A program made the position numbers and the translations under genes. Of a DNA stretch of 6,901 nt, positions 1-6,724 are shown in pieces. Source of the stretch: an uncultured Lachnospiraceae bacterium (GTDB lineage: Bacteria > Bacillota > Clostridia > Lachnospirales > Lachnospiraceae); contig CAJUPF010000114.1 in assembly GCA_910588565.1 (NCBI GenBank), positions 1 to 6,901 on the forward strand, written 5' to 3'. Numbering within the stretch: the first letter of the stretch is position 1; every line of letters begins with the position of its first letter. The notes under the pieces were generated by a model. That model saw only the letters and a program-made list of their open reading frames with translations. It did no database searches and was not told where the DNA came from.

Positions 1-1
1 G

Positions 2-1180
2 CTTGTGCCAGAGGAAAGCCTGAAAGCTCTGACAGAAGCGGAAGCAGAGTATAAGGAGCTTGAGGCAGAAGCAGTAAATGCAGTAAAGAATCTGATTGAA
101 GGAATCGGAACCGTAAGCCTTGACAGCAAAGATAAAATAGAAGCCGCAAGGAAAGCCTACGATGCCCTGACAGATGCGCAGAAAGCGCTGGTATCTGCGG
201 ATATCCTTAAAGTTCTGACAGATGCAGAAACAACGTATAAAAAACTGGAAGAGGAACAGGGGTCCCAGAATCCGGGAAAGGCTGATCAGGAAAAAGCGGA
301 TGAAGTGAAAAAGCTGATTGAAGGAATCGGGACAGTAAGCCTTGAGAGCAAAGAGAAGATAGAAGCGGCAAGAGCGGCTTACAACGCCCTGACAGACGCG
401 CAGAAAGCGCTGGTATCCGCAGACACCCTTAAGATTCTGACAGATGCGGAGGCGGCATACCGGAAATTAAGTGAAGAAGGGAATAAACCTCCGGTTACAG
501 AGAAAATCTCTATCAGTAAAGCGCAGATTTCCGCAATCCCGTCACAGGTTTATACCGGAAAGGCAATCGTGCCTTCCATAACGGTTTCATACAATGGCAA
601 AAACCTGGCCAAAGGCAGCGACTACACCGTTTCCTGCAAAAATAATATCAATATCGGAACAGCATCCCTGACGGTTACAGGAACAGGGGGCTATACCGGA
701 ACCGTTACAAAGACCTTTACCATTACGGTAAAGAAAAATAAAGTCTATACTGCAGGAAATTACAAGTATAAGATTACCAGCGCGAAAACCAATGGAACAG
801 GAACAGTGGCGCTTACCGGAGTTAAGAGCGCTTCTGTAAAGAAGAAGCTGACGAAACTCAATATCGCGTCTACAGTAAAAATCGGCGGAAAGAAATTCCT
901 GGTAACGGAAATCGGCAAGAATGCATGTTCCGGCTGCACGAAAGCGACGTCCGCAACTATTGGGGCGAATGTTACGAAAATCGGCCAGAAAGCGTTCTAT
1001 AACTGTAAGAAGCTAAAGAAAATCAGCATAAAGACAAAGAAGCTGAAATCCATAGGAAAGAACGCAATCAAGGGGATTTCTGCAAAAGCGACAATTAGCT
1101 GCCCGAAGAAGCAGAAAGCAAGGTATAAGAAATTATTCAAATCATCGGTTGGATTTAAAAAATCAATGAAGATTAAGTAA
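2..1180 (+). CDS. Surface/secreted mosaic protein, C-terminal part (helical repeats, Ig-like domain, BspA-like LRR); 5' end outside window
   Basis: The reading frame is open to the left edge. The GTG at 5 is not a credible start, because the codons around it encode the end of a repeat seen twice more downstream. Residues are numbered here from that GTG. Residues 1-19, 28-81 and 102-155 are acidic helical modules containing AARxAYxALTDAQKALVS. Residues 168-242 resemble the Ig-like modules of Firmicute surface proteins (motifs YTGKAIVPSITV, GSDYTV, GTGGYTGTVTKTF). Residues 247-391 carry two to three LRR_5/BspA-like units (IGKNACSGC, IGQKAFYNCKKL, IGKNAIKG) and end in a lysine-rich tail. There is no LPXTG signal or C-terminal membrane segment, so any wall anchor or signal peptide would be upstream and unseen. 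The role is inferred as adhesion or binding of host or wall polymers. The domain types are fairly clear; ligand and full length are unknown. Confidence 0.85.
   Translation, partial: LVPEESLKALTEAEAEYKELEAEAVNAVKNLIEGIGTVSLDSKDKIEAARKAYDALTDAQKALVSADILKVLTDAETTYKKLEEEQGSQNPGKADQEKADEVKKLIEGIGTVSLESKEKIEAARAAYNALTDAQKALVSADTLKILTDAEAAYRKLSEEGNKPPVTEKISISKAQISAIPSQVYTGKAIVPSITVSYNGKNLAKGSDYTVSCKNNINIGTASLTVTGTGGYTGTVTKTFTITVKKNKVYTAGNYKYKITSAKTNGTGTVALTGVKSASVKKKLTKLNIASTVKIGGKKFLVTEIGKNACSGCTKATSATIGANVTKIGQKAFYNCKKLKKISIKTKKLKSIGKNAIKGISAKATISCPKKQKARYKKLFKSSVGFKKSMKIK
86..247 (+). repeat. Helical module, copy 1 (54 codons)
   Basis: This in-frame repeat encodes 54 residues from KNLIEGIGTVSL to TYKKL. 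It matches the copy at 308-469 at 44 of 54 residues by direct comparison, with start points 222 nt apart. A partial earlier copy lies at 2-61, its LVPEESLKALTEAEAEYKEL aligning with the LVSADILKVL segment here at an offset of 186 nt. The copies therefore share a module length, but the linkers between them differ by 12 residues. Confidence 0.9.
308..469 (+). repeat. Helical module, copy 2 (54 codons)
   Basis: This is the second full copy of the acidic helical module, running from KKLIEGIGTVSL to YRKL. The ten differences from copy 1 are mostly conservative (D/E, V/I, K/R, T/A), as expected for an in-frame tandem duplication under selection for fold. The preceding linker is rich in E, Q, G and P, and the following one leads into the Ig-like domain. 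Confidence 0.9.
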
Positions 1181-1198
1181 GGAACAAATCGAAATGCT

Positions 1199-1225
1199 GA
1201 GGGCACCCTGGTTTTGGGAGCCTTC
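1199..1225 (+). terminator. Probable terminator hairpin after the surface-protein gene
   Basis: GAGGGCACCC (1199-1208) pairs with GGGAGCCTTC (1216-1225) around a 7-nt loop TGGTTTT. The stem has ten positions, with one A-A mismatch and one G-T pair. It starts 18 nt after the stop codon at 1178-1180. The following sequence TTCTGCTGG is only weakly T-rich, so intrinsic termination is plausible but not textbook. It sits between that gene and the promoter at 1240, which fits a boundary between transcripts. Confidence 0.55.
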
Positions 1226-1239
1226 TTCTGCTGGCATCC

Positions 1240-1268
1240 TTGACAAACCGTCTTTTTTCGTGTATGCT
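1240..1268 (+). promoter_or_regulatory. Sigma-A type promoter of the liv operon
   Basis: A perfect -35 hexamer TTGACA lies at 1240-1245, followed by a 17-nt spacer and the -10 hexamer TATGCT (1263-1268), which matches consensus at 4 of 6 positions. Transcription would begin near 1274-1276, giving a leader of about 55 nt before the ATG at 1330. Its place directly after a terminator-like hairpin and before a strong RBS supports it. The start site itself is inferred. Confidence 0.7.
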
Positions 1269-1314
1269 TTTCTTCAAAATAAAGCAGAAACAGACAATGT
1301 TTCATAGAAAAAAC

Positions 1315-1320
1315 AGGAGG
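1315..1320 (+). promoter_or_regulatory. Strong RBS that fixes the receptor-gene start
   Basis: AGGAGG is followed by 9 nt and then ATG at 1330. The frame is open further upstream to a TTG at 1240, but that TTG is part of the -35 box. Only the ATG at 1330 gives a normal lipoprotein signal peptide. Confidence 0.85.
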
Positions 1321-1329
1321 AATAGTTTT

Positions 1330-2511
1330 ATGAAATTAAAAAAAGCATTATCCGTTGCATTAGTAACAGCAATGGCCGTCACATGCCTGGCAGGCTGTGG
1401 TTCTGGCGGGCAGCAGTCGGCAGACGGCAGCAGCAGTGGAAGCGGAGAGACCTTTAAAATCGGAGGGATCGGGCCTTTGACAGGCGCGGCAGCTGTTTAT
1501 GGTATTGCTGTAAAAAATGGCGCAGAGCTGGCTGTAAAAGAAATCAATGCGGCAGGCGGCATAGGCGGAGTGCAGATTGAGATGAATTATCAGGATGACG
1601 AGCATGACCCGGAAAAAGCAGTCAATGCTTACAATACCTTAAAAGACTGGGATGCGCAGATGATTCTCGGAGCCGTAACGTCTAACCCATGCGTGGCAGT
1701 GGGCGAGGCAGCGCAGGCTGATAATATGTTTATGCTGACGCCGTCCGGCACCGCTGTGGACTGTGTGAAATATGATAACGCGTTCCGCGTATGTTTTTCT
1801 GATCCGACCCAGGGAGTGGAATCCGCGAAATATATTGGAGGAAATGGCCTTGCAACCAAGGTTGCCGTTATTTATGACAGCTCAGACGTATATTCTTCCG
1901 GTATATACAGCGCTTTTGCAGCAGAGGCGGAAAACCAGGGCTTAGAAATTGTTTCAGCAGAAGCTTTCACCGCAGAGAGTAATACAGACTTTTCCGTACA
2001 GCTCCAGAAAGCCAAAGACGCAGGCGCAGAACTGGTATTTCTGCCATTCTATTACACAGAAGCATCCCTAGTTTTAAAACAGGCGTCCGGCATGGGATAC
2101 AGCCCGATATTCTTTGGATGTGACGGTATGGACGGAATCCTTGGCGTAAAAGGATTTGACGCAGCTCTTGCAGATAATCTGATTTTCTTAAGCCCGTTTA
2201 CACCGACTTCTACAGATGAAACCATCCAGAAGTTTGTAACCGATTACAAAGAAGCTTATGAGGAAACGCCAAACCAGTTTGCCGCAGATGCTTATGACGG
2301 CGTATACGCGATTAAAGCAGCAATAGAACAGGCAAATGTAACGGCAGATATGTCCGCTTCTGAGATATGCGATTTATTGAAGACAGCAATGACAGAGATT
2401 ACAATTGACGGCGTAACAGCAAAGGGGCTTACCTGGGAAGCAAGCGGTGAGCCAAGCAAAGAGCCTATGGTGGTAAAAATTGCCAATGGCGATTACGCAG
2501 TTGTAGAATAA
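1330..2511 (+). CDS. livK: ABC transporter substrate-binding lipoprotein, branched-chain amino acid type (LivJ/LivK-like)
   Basis: This 393-residue protein is the extracellular receptor that delivers substrate to the LivHM permease. Residues 1-23 form a lipoprotein signal peptide: a KLKK n-region, a hydrophobic stretch, then the lipobox LAGC with Cys23 as the predicted lipidated residue. A Gly/Ser/Gln-rich tether follows to about residue 39. The rest reads as a Peripla_BP_6 (type I periplasmic-binding) fold: it opens with FKIGGIGPLTG and continues through GILGAVTSNP-like and FMLTPSGTA ligand-cleft segments to YDNAFRVCFSDPTQG and a late DAYDGVYAIKAA helix. The order receptor, livH, livM, livG, livF is diagnostic for HAAT importers. 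Substrate is inferred as Leu/Ile/Val, but related receptors bind other amino acids or amides, so the symbol is only by family. It has its own promoter and a hairpin immediately downstream. Confidence 0.9.
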   Translation: MKLKKALSVALVTAMAVTCLAGCGSGGQQSADGSSSGSGETFKIGGIGPLTGAAAVYGIAVKNGAELAVKEINAAGGIGGVQIEMNYQDDEHDPEKAVNAYNTLKDWDAQMILGAVTSNPCVAVGEAAQADNMFMLTPSGTAVDCVKYDNAFRVCFSDPTQGVESAKYIGGNGLATKVAVIYDSSDVYSSGIYSAFAAEAENQGLEIVSAEAFTAESNTDFSVQLQKAKDAGAELVFLPFYYTEASLVLKQASGMGYSPIFFGCDGMDGILGVKGFDAALADNLIFLSPFTPTSTDETIQKFVTDYKEAYEETPNQFAADAYDGVYAIKAAIEQANVTADMSASEICDLLKTAMTEITIDGVTAKGLTWEASGEPSKEPMVVKIANGDYAVVE

Positions 2512-2519
2512 AAGCAATC

Positions 2520-2547
2520 CAGGGTTATCTGTTGGAAGATAACCCTG
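2520..2547 (+). terminator. Perfect inverted repeat between receptor gene and livH (attenuator or mRNA-stabilising hairpin)
   Basis: CAGGGTTATC (2520-2529) and GATAACCCTG (2538-2547) are exact reverse complements, and a further T-A pair leaves a 6-nt loop GTTGGA. The hairpin begins 8 nt after the stop of the receptor gene. What follows (AATTGTTATATAATG) is AT-rich but lacks a clean T run, so partial termination or protection of the upstream mRNA 3' end is more likely than full termination. Since livH-livF need expression too, some read-through or a second promoter is expected. Confidence 0.6.
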
Positions 2548-2561
2548 AATTGTTATATAAT
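2532..2561 (+). promoter_or_regulatory. Possible internal promoter ahead of livH
   Basis: A perfect -10 hexamer TATAAT (2556-2561) lies 18 nt after TTGGAA (2532-2537), which matches the -35 consensus at 4 of 6 positions. The -35 element would lie in the loop of the hairpin at 2520-2547. TATAAT-like words are common in AT-rich spacers, so this is tentative. If real, it would make livH-livF partly independent of the receptor transcript. Confidence 0.3.
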
Positions 2562-2636
2562 GTAAAAGTCTCAGATAATGGGCTTTTATCAATCGTAATG
2601 TCTGCATGAACGGACATGTCAATTTACAGAACAAAT

Positions 2637-2642
2637 GGGGGA
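2637..2642 (+). promoter_or_regulatory. Atypical G-rich RBS of livH
   Basis: GGGGGA lies 5 nt before the ATG at 2648. It is a poorer and closer Shine-Dalgarno match than those of the other liv genes. An in-frame ATG at 2606 exists, but it would add a 14-residue polar extension before the conserved LivH start and has no good RBS, so 2648 is preferred. Confidence 0.55.
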
Positions 2643-2647
2643 TATAT

Positions 2648-3532
2648 ATGAGATTTCTATCTTATCTGATCAATGGTATCAGCTTAGGAAGCGTCTATGC
2701 AATCATTGCCCTTGGCTACACTATGGTATATGGAATTGCCAAGATGCTGAATTTTGCGCATGGCGATGTAATTATGGTTGGCGCCTATGTTGTTATGACA
2801 GCGATTTCAGGTGCTGGCCTTCCGCCTGTGGCAGCAGTGCTGCTGGCAGTTGTTGTGTGTACAGCGCTTGGAGTTGTAATTGAAAGCGTGGCATACCGGC
2901 CGCTTTTAAACGCAGCTTCATCGCTTGCAGTTCTGATTACTGCAATTGGCGTCAGTTACCTGCTGCAGAACGTGGCTTTACTTGTGTTTGGCGCCAATCC
3001 GAGATCGTTTACATCTGTGATTCCAATATCAGCTATTGTACTGGCTGGAGGCAGCCTTACGATTACAGGAGAAGCTGTCGTTACGATTGTTTCCTGCATT
3101 ATTATTATGGTCTGTCTGACTTTGTTTATCAAAAAATCCAAAGCGGGCCAGGCGATGCTTGCAGTTTCCGAAGACAAAGGCGCTGCACAGCTGATGGGAA
3201 TCAATGTCAACGGCACAATTGCCCTGACGTTTGCAATCGGTTCTGCTCTGGCGGCGATCGCAAGTGTGCTGCTGTGTTCCGCATATCCGTCGCTGACGCC
3301 ATATACAGGGGCGATGCCAGGCATCAAAGCATTTGTAGCGGCTGTATTCGGCGGGATTGGTTCAATTCCGGGCGCTTTTATCGGAGGTATTTTGCTTGGG
3401 GTAATTGAAATATTTGGAAAAGCCTATATTTCTTCCCAGATGGCGGATGCAATTGTATTTGGCGTGCTGATTATTATACTTTTAGTGAAGCCTACAGGCA
3501 TTCTCGGCAAAAATATTCAGGAGAAAGTGTAG
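2648..3532 (+). CDS. livH: Branched-chain amino acid ABC transporter permease LivH
   Basis: This 294-residue polytopic membrane protein is one of the two permease subunits that form the translocation path with LivM. It has the LivH hallmark start GISLGSVYAIIALGYTMVYG followed by MLNFAHGD (residues 33-40), and about eight hydrophobic segments separated by short loops. The cytoplasmic coupling loop AVSEDKGAAQLMGIN (about residues 172-186) is where the ATPase docks. The late segment from GIKAFVAAVFGG to IPGAFIGG (about 225-246) is also typical of the family. Length is normal. The start at 2648 gives the usual short N-terminus. Its TAG stop is immediately followed by the livM start with no gap, which favours coupled translation. 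Confidence 0.92.
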   Translation: MRFLSYLINGISLGSVYAIIALGYTMVYGIAKMLNFAHGDVIMVGAYVVMTAISGAGLPPVAAVLLAVVVCTALGVVIESVAYRPLLNAASSLAVLITAIGVSYLLQNVALLVFGANPRSFTSVIPISAIVLAGGSLTITGEAVVTIVSCIIIMVCLTLFIKKSKAGQAMLAVSEDKGAAQLMGINVNGTIALTFAIGSALAAIASVLLCSAYPSLTPYTGAMPGIKAFVAAVFGGIGSIPGAFIGGILLGVIEIFGKAYISSQMADAIVFGVLIIILLVKPTGILGKNIQEKV

Positions 3533-4600
3533 GTGAAAAAGATGAAGAATTTCAATAAAACGACAAAAAGCAATCTGATTACATACGGCATTGTAATTGC
3601 CATGTTTCTGATTATCCAGATATTAGTTTCTACCGGCAATGTTTCCAGCCTTCTGCAGGGGCTTTTGGTACCGCTTTGCGCATATATTATTCTGGCGGTA
3701 TCGTTAAATCTTACCGTTGGTATTTTAGGAGAGCTGAGCCTGGGACATGCAGGATTTATGTGTGTCGGGGCATTTGTCAGTGCGTTTTTTTCCAAATGTA
3801 CACAAGGCGCGATTCCCGGAGGGCTCCGTTATCTTCTGGCATTGCTGATTGGCGCGGCAGCGGCGGGTATCTGCGGTATTTTAATCGGGATTCCGGTGCT
3901 CCGTCTGAAAGGCGACTATCTTGCAATTGTAACGCTGGCCTTTGGTGAGATTATTAAAAATATCGTGAATATTCTCTTTATCGGAAGAGACGAAAATGGA
4001 TTCCATTTTTCTACAGTGGATACAAATTCATTGGGACTTAGCCCGGAGGGCGAGGTTTTAATTAACGGCCCGCAGGGTATTTCGGGAACGCCCAAAGATT
4101 CTACCTTTGTCATTGGCGTTATTTTGATTCTGATTACCTTGTTTATTGTGCAAAACCTGATTCATTCGCGAAGCGGCCGTGCGATTATGGCAATCCGCGA
4201 TAACCGTATCGCAGCGGAATCGATCGGTATTAATATTACAAAATATAAAATGATGGCATTTTCTGTTTCCGCTGCTTTAGCGGGTGTTGCAGGCGTTATT
4301 TACGCGCACAATCTGGCGACGTTAAATGCGCAGCCCAAGAATTTCGGTTACAATATGTCCATTATGATCCTTGTCTATGTAGTGCTTGGAGGCATTGGAA
4401 ATATCAGAGGTTCTGTGATTGCAGCTGTCGTACTGACACTTCTGCCGGAATTGCTTCGTGGACTGAGCGATTACCGTATGCTGATTTATGCGGTGGTGCT
4501 GATTGTGATGATGCTGTTTAACTGGAGCCCGAAGGCAATTGAATGGAGAGCAAAATATTCCGCTAAGTTCAGGCGCGGTACCAAAAAGGAGGCGGCATAG
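3533..4600 (+). CDS. livM: Branched-chain amino acid ABC transporter permease LivM
   Basis: This 355-residue membrane protein is the second permease subunit. Hallmarks are LNLTVGILGELSLGHAGF (residues 58-75), LKGDYLAIVTLAFGEI (125-140), an NGPQGI motif (178-183), and the cytoplasmic coupling loop GRAIMAIRDNRIAAESIGIN (215-234) for the ATPases. About eight to ten membrane segments are visible. The GTG start at 3533 sits 9 nt after AGGAG (3519-3523) and abuts the livH stop. An ATG three codons later (3542) is the alternative, with AGGTGA 5 nt upstream, and the product would barely differ. A polar stretch at residues about 153-177 precedes the NGPQGI motif. The gene ends two bases before livG, whose RBS lies inside the livM 3' end. 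Confidence 0.92.
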   Translation: MKKMKNFNKTTKSNLITYGIVIAMFLIIQILVSTGNVSSLLQGLLVPLCAYIILAVSLNLTVGILGELSLGHAGFMCVGAFVSAFFSKCTQGAIPGGLRYLLALLIGAAAAGICGILIGIPVLRLKGDYLAIVTLAFGEIIKNIVNILFIGRDENGFHFSTVDTNSLGLSPEGEVLINGPQGISGTPKDSTFVIGVILILITLFIVQNLIHSRSGRAIMAIRDNRIAAESIGINITKYKMMAFSVSAALAGVAGVIYAHNLATLNAQPKNFGYNMSIMILVYVVLGGIGNIRGSVIAAVVLTLLPELLRGLSDYRMLIYAVVLIVMMLFNWSPKAIEWRAKYSAKFRRGTKKEAA

Positions 4601-4602
4601 AT

Positions 4603-5361
4603 ATGGCATTATTAGAAGTAAATAATCTTGGAATCTCCTTTGGAGGCCTGCGTGCGGTCAATGAATTTCATCTGAAGATTGAAAAAGGCTGTCTGTATGG
4701 GCTGATTGGGCCAAACGGCGCCGGAAAGACAACGGTATTTAACTTGCTGACTGGCGTATATAAGCCAAATGAGGGCGTTATTCTTTTAGATGGGGAAAAT
4801 ATCGTAGGCAAGAAAACAATTGATATCAATAAAGCAGGAATCGCCAGAACATTCCAGAATATTCGTCTGTTTAAGGAATTATCCGTTCTGGACAATGTTA
4901 AGGCCGGACTGCATAATCATTTTTCTTACTCCACACTGGAAGGCATTTTCCGGCTGCCCAGGTATTTTAAAGTGGAAAAAGCAATGGATGAGAAGGCGAT
5001 GGAATTGCTGTCTGTCTTTGATCTGGATAAAGAAGCGCAGACCCTTGCAGCCAATCTGCCATATGGCAGGCAGAGGAAGCTGGAGATTACTAGGGCGCTG
5101 GCAACAGAACCCAAGCTTTTGCTTTTGGATGAACCTGCCGCCGGAATGAATCCGAATGAGACAAAAGAACTGATGGAGACGATTCGTTTTATCCGGGATA
5201 AGTTTGATATGACTGTTCTTTTGATTGAACATGATATGAAACTGGTTTCCGGTATCTGCGAGGAGCTGACCGTTTTGAATTTCGGGCAGGTGCTTGCAGA
5301 AGGAAAAGCGGCAGACGTACTGAAAGATCCGGAAGTGATTAAGGCATATCTCGGTGAATAG
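4603..5361 (+). CDS. livG: Branched-chain amino acid ABC transporter ATP-binding protein LivG
   Basis: This 252-residue cytoplasmic ATPase pairs with LivF to power import. Walker A is GPNGAGKT (36-43), the Q-loop is in RTFQNIRLF (Gln85), the signature is the family's degenerate LPYGRQRKLEI (152-162) in place of LSGGQ, Walker B runs LLLLDEP (172-178) with catalytic Glu177, and the H-loop is LLIEHDM (His210). AGMNP after Walker B and a long helical insert between Q-loop and signature are typical of LivG. All catalytic residues are present and the length is normal. AAGGAGG (4586-4592) lies 10 nt upstream, within livM. The C-terminus IKAYLGE is followed by a TAG that overlaps the RBS of livF. Confidence 0.95.
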   Translation: MALLEVNNLGISFGGLRAVNEFHLKIEKGCLYGLIGPNGAGKTTVFNLLTGVYKPNEGVILLDGENIVGKKTIDINKAGIARTFQNIRLFKELSVLDNVKAGLHNHFSYSTLEGIFRLPRYFKVEKAMDEKAMELLSVFDLDKEAQTLAANLPYGRQRKLEITRALATEPKLLLLDEPAAGMNPNETKELMETIRFIRDKFDMTVLLIEHDMKLVSGICEELTVLNFGQVLAEGKAADVLKDPEVIKAYLGE

Positions 5362-5373
5362 GAGGGCAGCAAA

Positions 5374-6084
5374 ATGGCAATGCTTGAAATAAAAGACATT
5401 GAAGTATATTATGGCATGATTCAGGCGATCAAGGGGATTTCCTTTGAGGTAAACGAAGGAGAAGTCATTGCTTTAATCGGCGCAAACGGCGCCGGGAAGA
5501 CGACCATCCTTCATACGATTACAGGCCTGCTTTCTCCGTCAGCCGGTTCCGTTATTTTTGAGGGAAAAGACATTACAAAAGTTCCGGCGCATAAAATAGT
5601 ATCGCTTGGTATGGCGCATGTGCCGGAGGGACGGAGAGTATTTGCGGATTTAACCGTATATGAAAATCTGAAAATGGGCGCGTATACCAGAAAAGATAAG
5701 AATGAGATTGAGCAGACACTAGAGCATGTTTATAAACGTTTTCCAAGGCTGGAGGAACGGAAGAATCAGCTGGCGGGGACGTTAAGCGGCGGCGAACAGC
5801 AGATGCTTGCGATGGGAAGGGCGCTGATGTCGCATCCTAAAATTATTGTAATGGATGAGCCTTCAATGGGTCTTTCACCGATTCTGGTAAATCAGATTTT
5901 CGATATTATTGAAGAAGTCAGCAAAGGGGGAACGACAGTGCTTCTGGTAGAGCAGAACGCAAAAAAAGCATTGTCGATTGCAGACAGGGCGTATGTCCTG
6001 GAAACGGGTAACATTGTTCTGGAAGGGAACGCAAAAGAAATGATTTCTGATGATTCCATCCGAAAAGCATATCTTGGGGAATAG
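5374..6084 (+). CDS. livF: Branched-chain amino acid ABC transporter ATP-binding protein LivF
   Basis: This 236-residue cytoplasmic ATPase forms the heterodimer partner of LivG. Walker A is GANGAGKT (36-43), VPEGRRVF (83-90) occupies the Q-loop region with Glu85 as usual for LivF, a canonical signature LSGGEQQM lies at 137-144, and Walker B is IIVMDEP (157-163) with Glu162. The H-loop position reads LLVEQN with Gln194 rather than His, a trait of the LivF family and not a defect. Length is normal. AGGAGG (5360-5365) overlaps the livG stop with 8 nt spacing to the ATG, suggesting translational coupling. Its own 3' end repeats this design for the next gene. Confidence 0.95.
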   Translation: MAMLEIKDIEVYYGMIQAIKGISFEVNEGEVIALIGANGAGKTTILHTITGLLSPSAGSVIFEGKDITKVPAHKIVSLGMAHVPEGRRVFADLTVYENLKMGAYTRKDKNEIEQTLEHVYKRFPRLEERKNQLAGTLSGGEQQMLAMGRALMSHPKIIVMDEPSMGLSPILVNQIFDIIEEVSKGGTTVLLVEQNAKKALSIADRAYVLETGNIVLEGNAKEMISDDSIRKAYLGE

Positions 6085-6094
6085 GAGGGGTTTT

Positions 6095-6712
6095 ATGGAA
6101 CATGTGGTGATTACAATTGCAAGGCAGTATGGGAGCGGCGGCAGAACGGTTGGGAAAATGCTGGCAAAGGAGATGAATATCCCTTATTACAGCAGTAATC
6201 TTCTGAAAATGGCGTCGGAAGAAAGCGGTATCAATGAAAAGTTGTTTATGCAGCTGGATGAGAAGTTAAAAAACAGCCCGTTTCTGCGGATGTCTACCGA
6301 TGTCTATACCGGGGACTTGATTTCTCCTGAGAGCAGCGATTTTGTTTCTGCGAAGAATCTGTTTAATTTCCAGGCAAAGGTGATTAAGCGGCTGGCATCG
6401 ACAGAAAGCTGCGTTATTATCGGTCGTGCGGCAGATTTTGTGTTAAAGGATTATCCCAATGTGGTCAGTGTTTTTGTGCATGGTTCAGCAGAGTTTAATC
6501 TGGCTAGGGCTATGGAACAGAATAGTATGACAGAGAGCGAAATGGAAAAATTTATTGCGAAAACGGATAAATACCGGGCGGAATATTACAGGCATTATAC
6601 AGGCAGGGACTGGACGGATGCAAGAAATTATGATTTGTGCTTAAACAGCAGTAAGCTGGGGTTTGAGAAATGTGTGGAGGCAATTAAGGCTTATATTGCT
6701 GTACGGTTTTAA
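6095..6712 (+). CDS. Cytidylate-kinase-like family protein (Cytidylate_kin2 type)
   Basis: This 205-residue soluble protein matches the cytidylate-kinase-like family common in Clostridia. It opens with VVITIARQYGSGGRTVGKMLA, where GSGGR (13-17) takes the place of a Walker A loop. CVIIGRAADFVL (106-117) and TGRDW followed by NYDLCLNSSKLG (169-188) are also characteristic. The family is presumed to bind a nucleotide and phosphorylate a small molecule, but the P-loop has Arg17 where the classic lysine would be, and CMP as substrate is not shown. The ATG at 6095 has AGGAGG (6083-6088) at 6-nt spacing overlapping the livF stop; an upstream in-frame ATG at 6050 lies within livF and is rejected. The 10-nt gap after livF implies cotranscription. 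A separate housekeeping cmk probably exists elsewhere in the genome. Confidence 0.8.
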   Translation: MEHVVITIARQYGSGGRTVGKMLAKEMNIPYYSSNLLKMASEESGINEKLFMQLDEKLKNSPFLRMSTDVYTGDLISPESSDFVSAKNLFNFQAKVIKRLASTESCVIIGRAADFVLKDYPNVVSVFVHGSAEFNLARAMEQNSMTESEMEKFIAKTDKYRAEYYRHYTGRDWTDARNYDLCLNSSKLGFEKCVEAIKAYIAVRF

Positions 6713-6724
6713 GCAGGTGAGAGA

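Noticed and set aside
5..7. GTG as the translation start of the first gene
   Set aside because: The flanking codons encode LVPEESLKALTEAE, which aligns inside the helical repeat (LVSADILKVLTDAE), so the gene continues upstream of the window.
997..1305. 102-codon minus-strand open frame across the terminator and promoter
   Set aside because: It is antisense to the LRR coding region, crosses the hairpin and the liv promoter, and its Phe/Leu-rich product mirrors the lysine codons on the other strand.
1240..1329. Upstream TTG start giving a 30-residue extension of the receptor
   Set aside because: The TTG belongs to the TTGACA -35 element, and the extension would destroy the lipoprotein signal peptide. 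The AGGAGG at 1315-1320 points to ATG 1330.
5047..5100. Degenerate ABC signature LPYGRQR in LivG as a sign of inactivation
   Set aside because: LivG proteins, including that of E. coli as I recall it, normally carry a YGQQRRLEI-type signature. The Walker motifs and the switch histidine are intact.
4926..5399. 157-codon open frame on the minus strand
   Set aside because: It lies entirely antisense to livG and the start of livF, has low-complexity serine-rich content typical of reverse-frame shadows, and has no supporting RBS or family resemblance.
5941..5961. Missing H-loop histidine in LivF (VEQN)
   Set aside because: Gln at this position is characteristic of the LivF family and not a local mutation.
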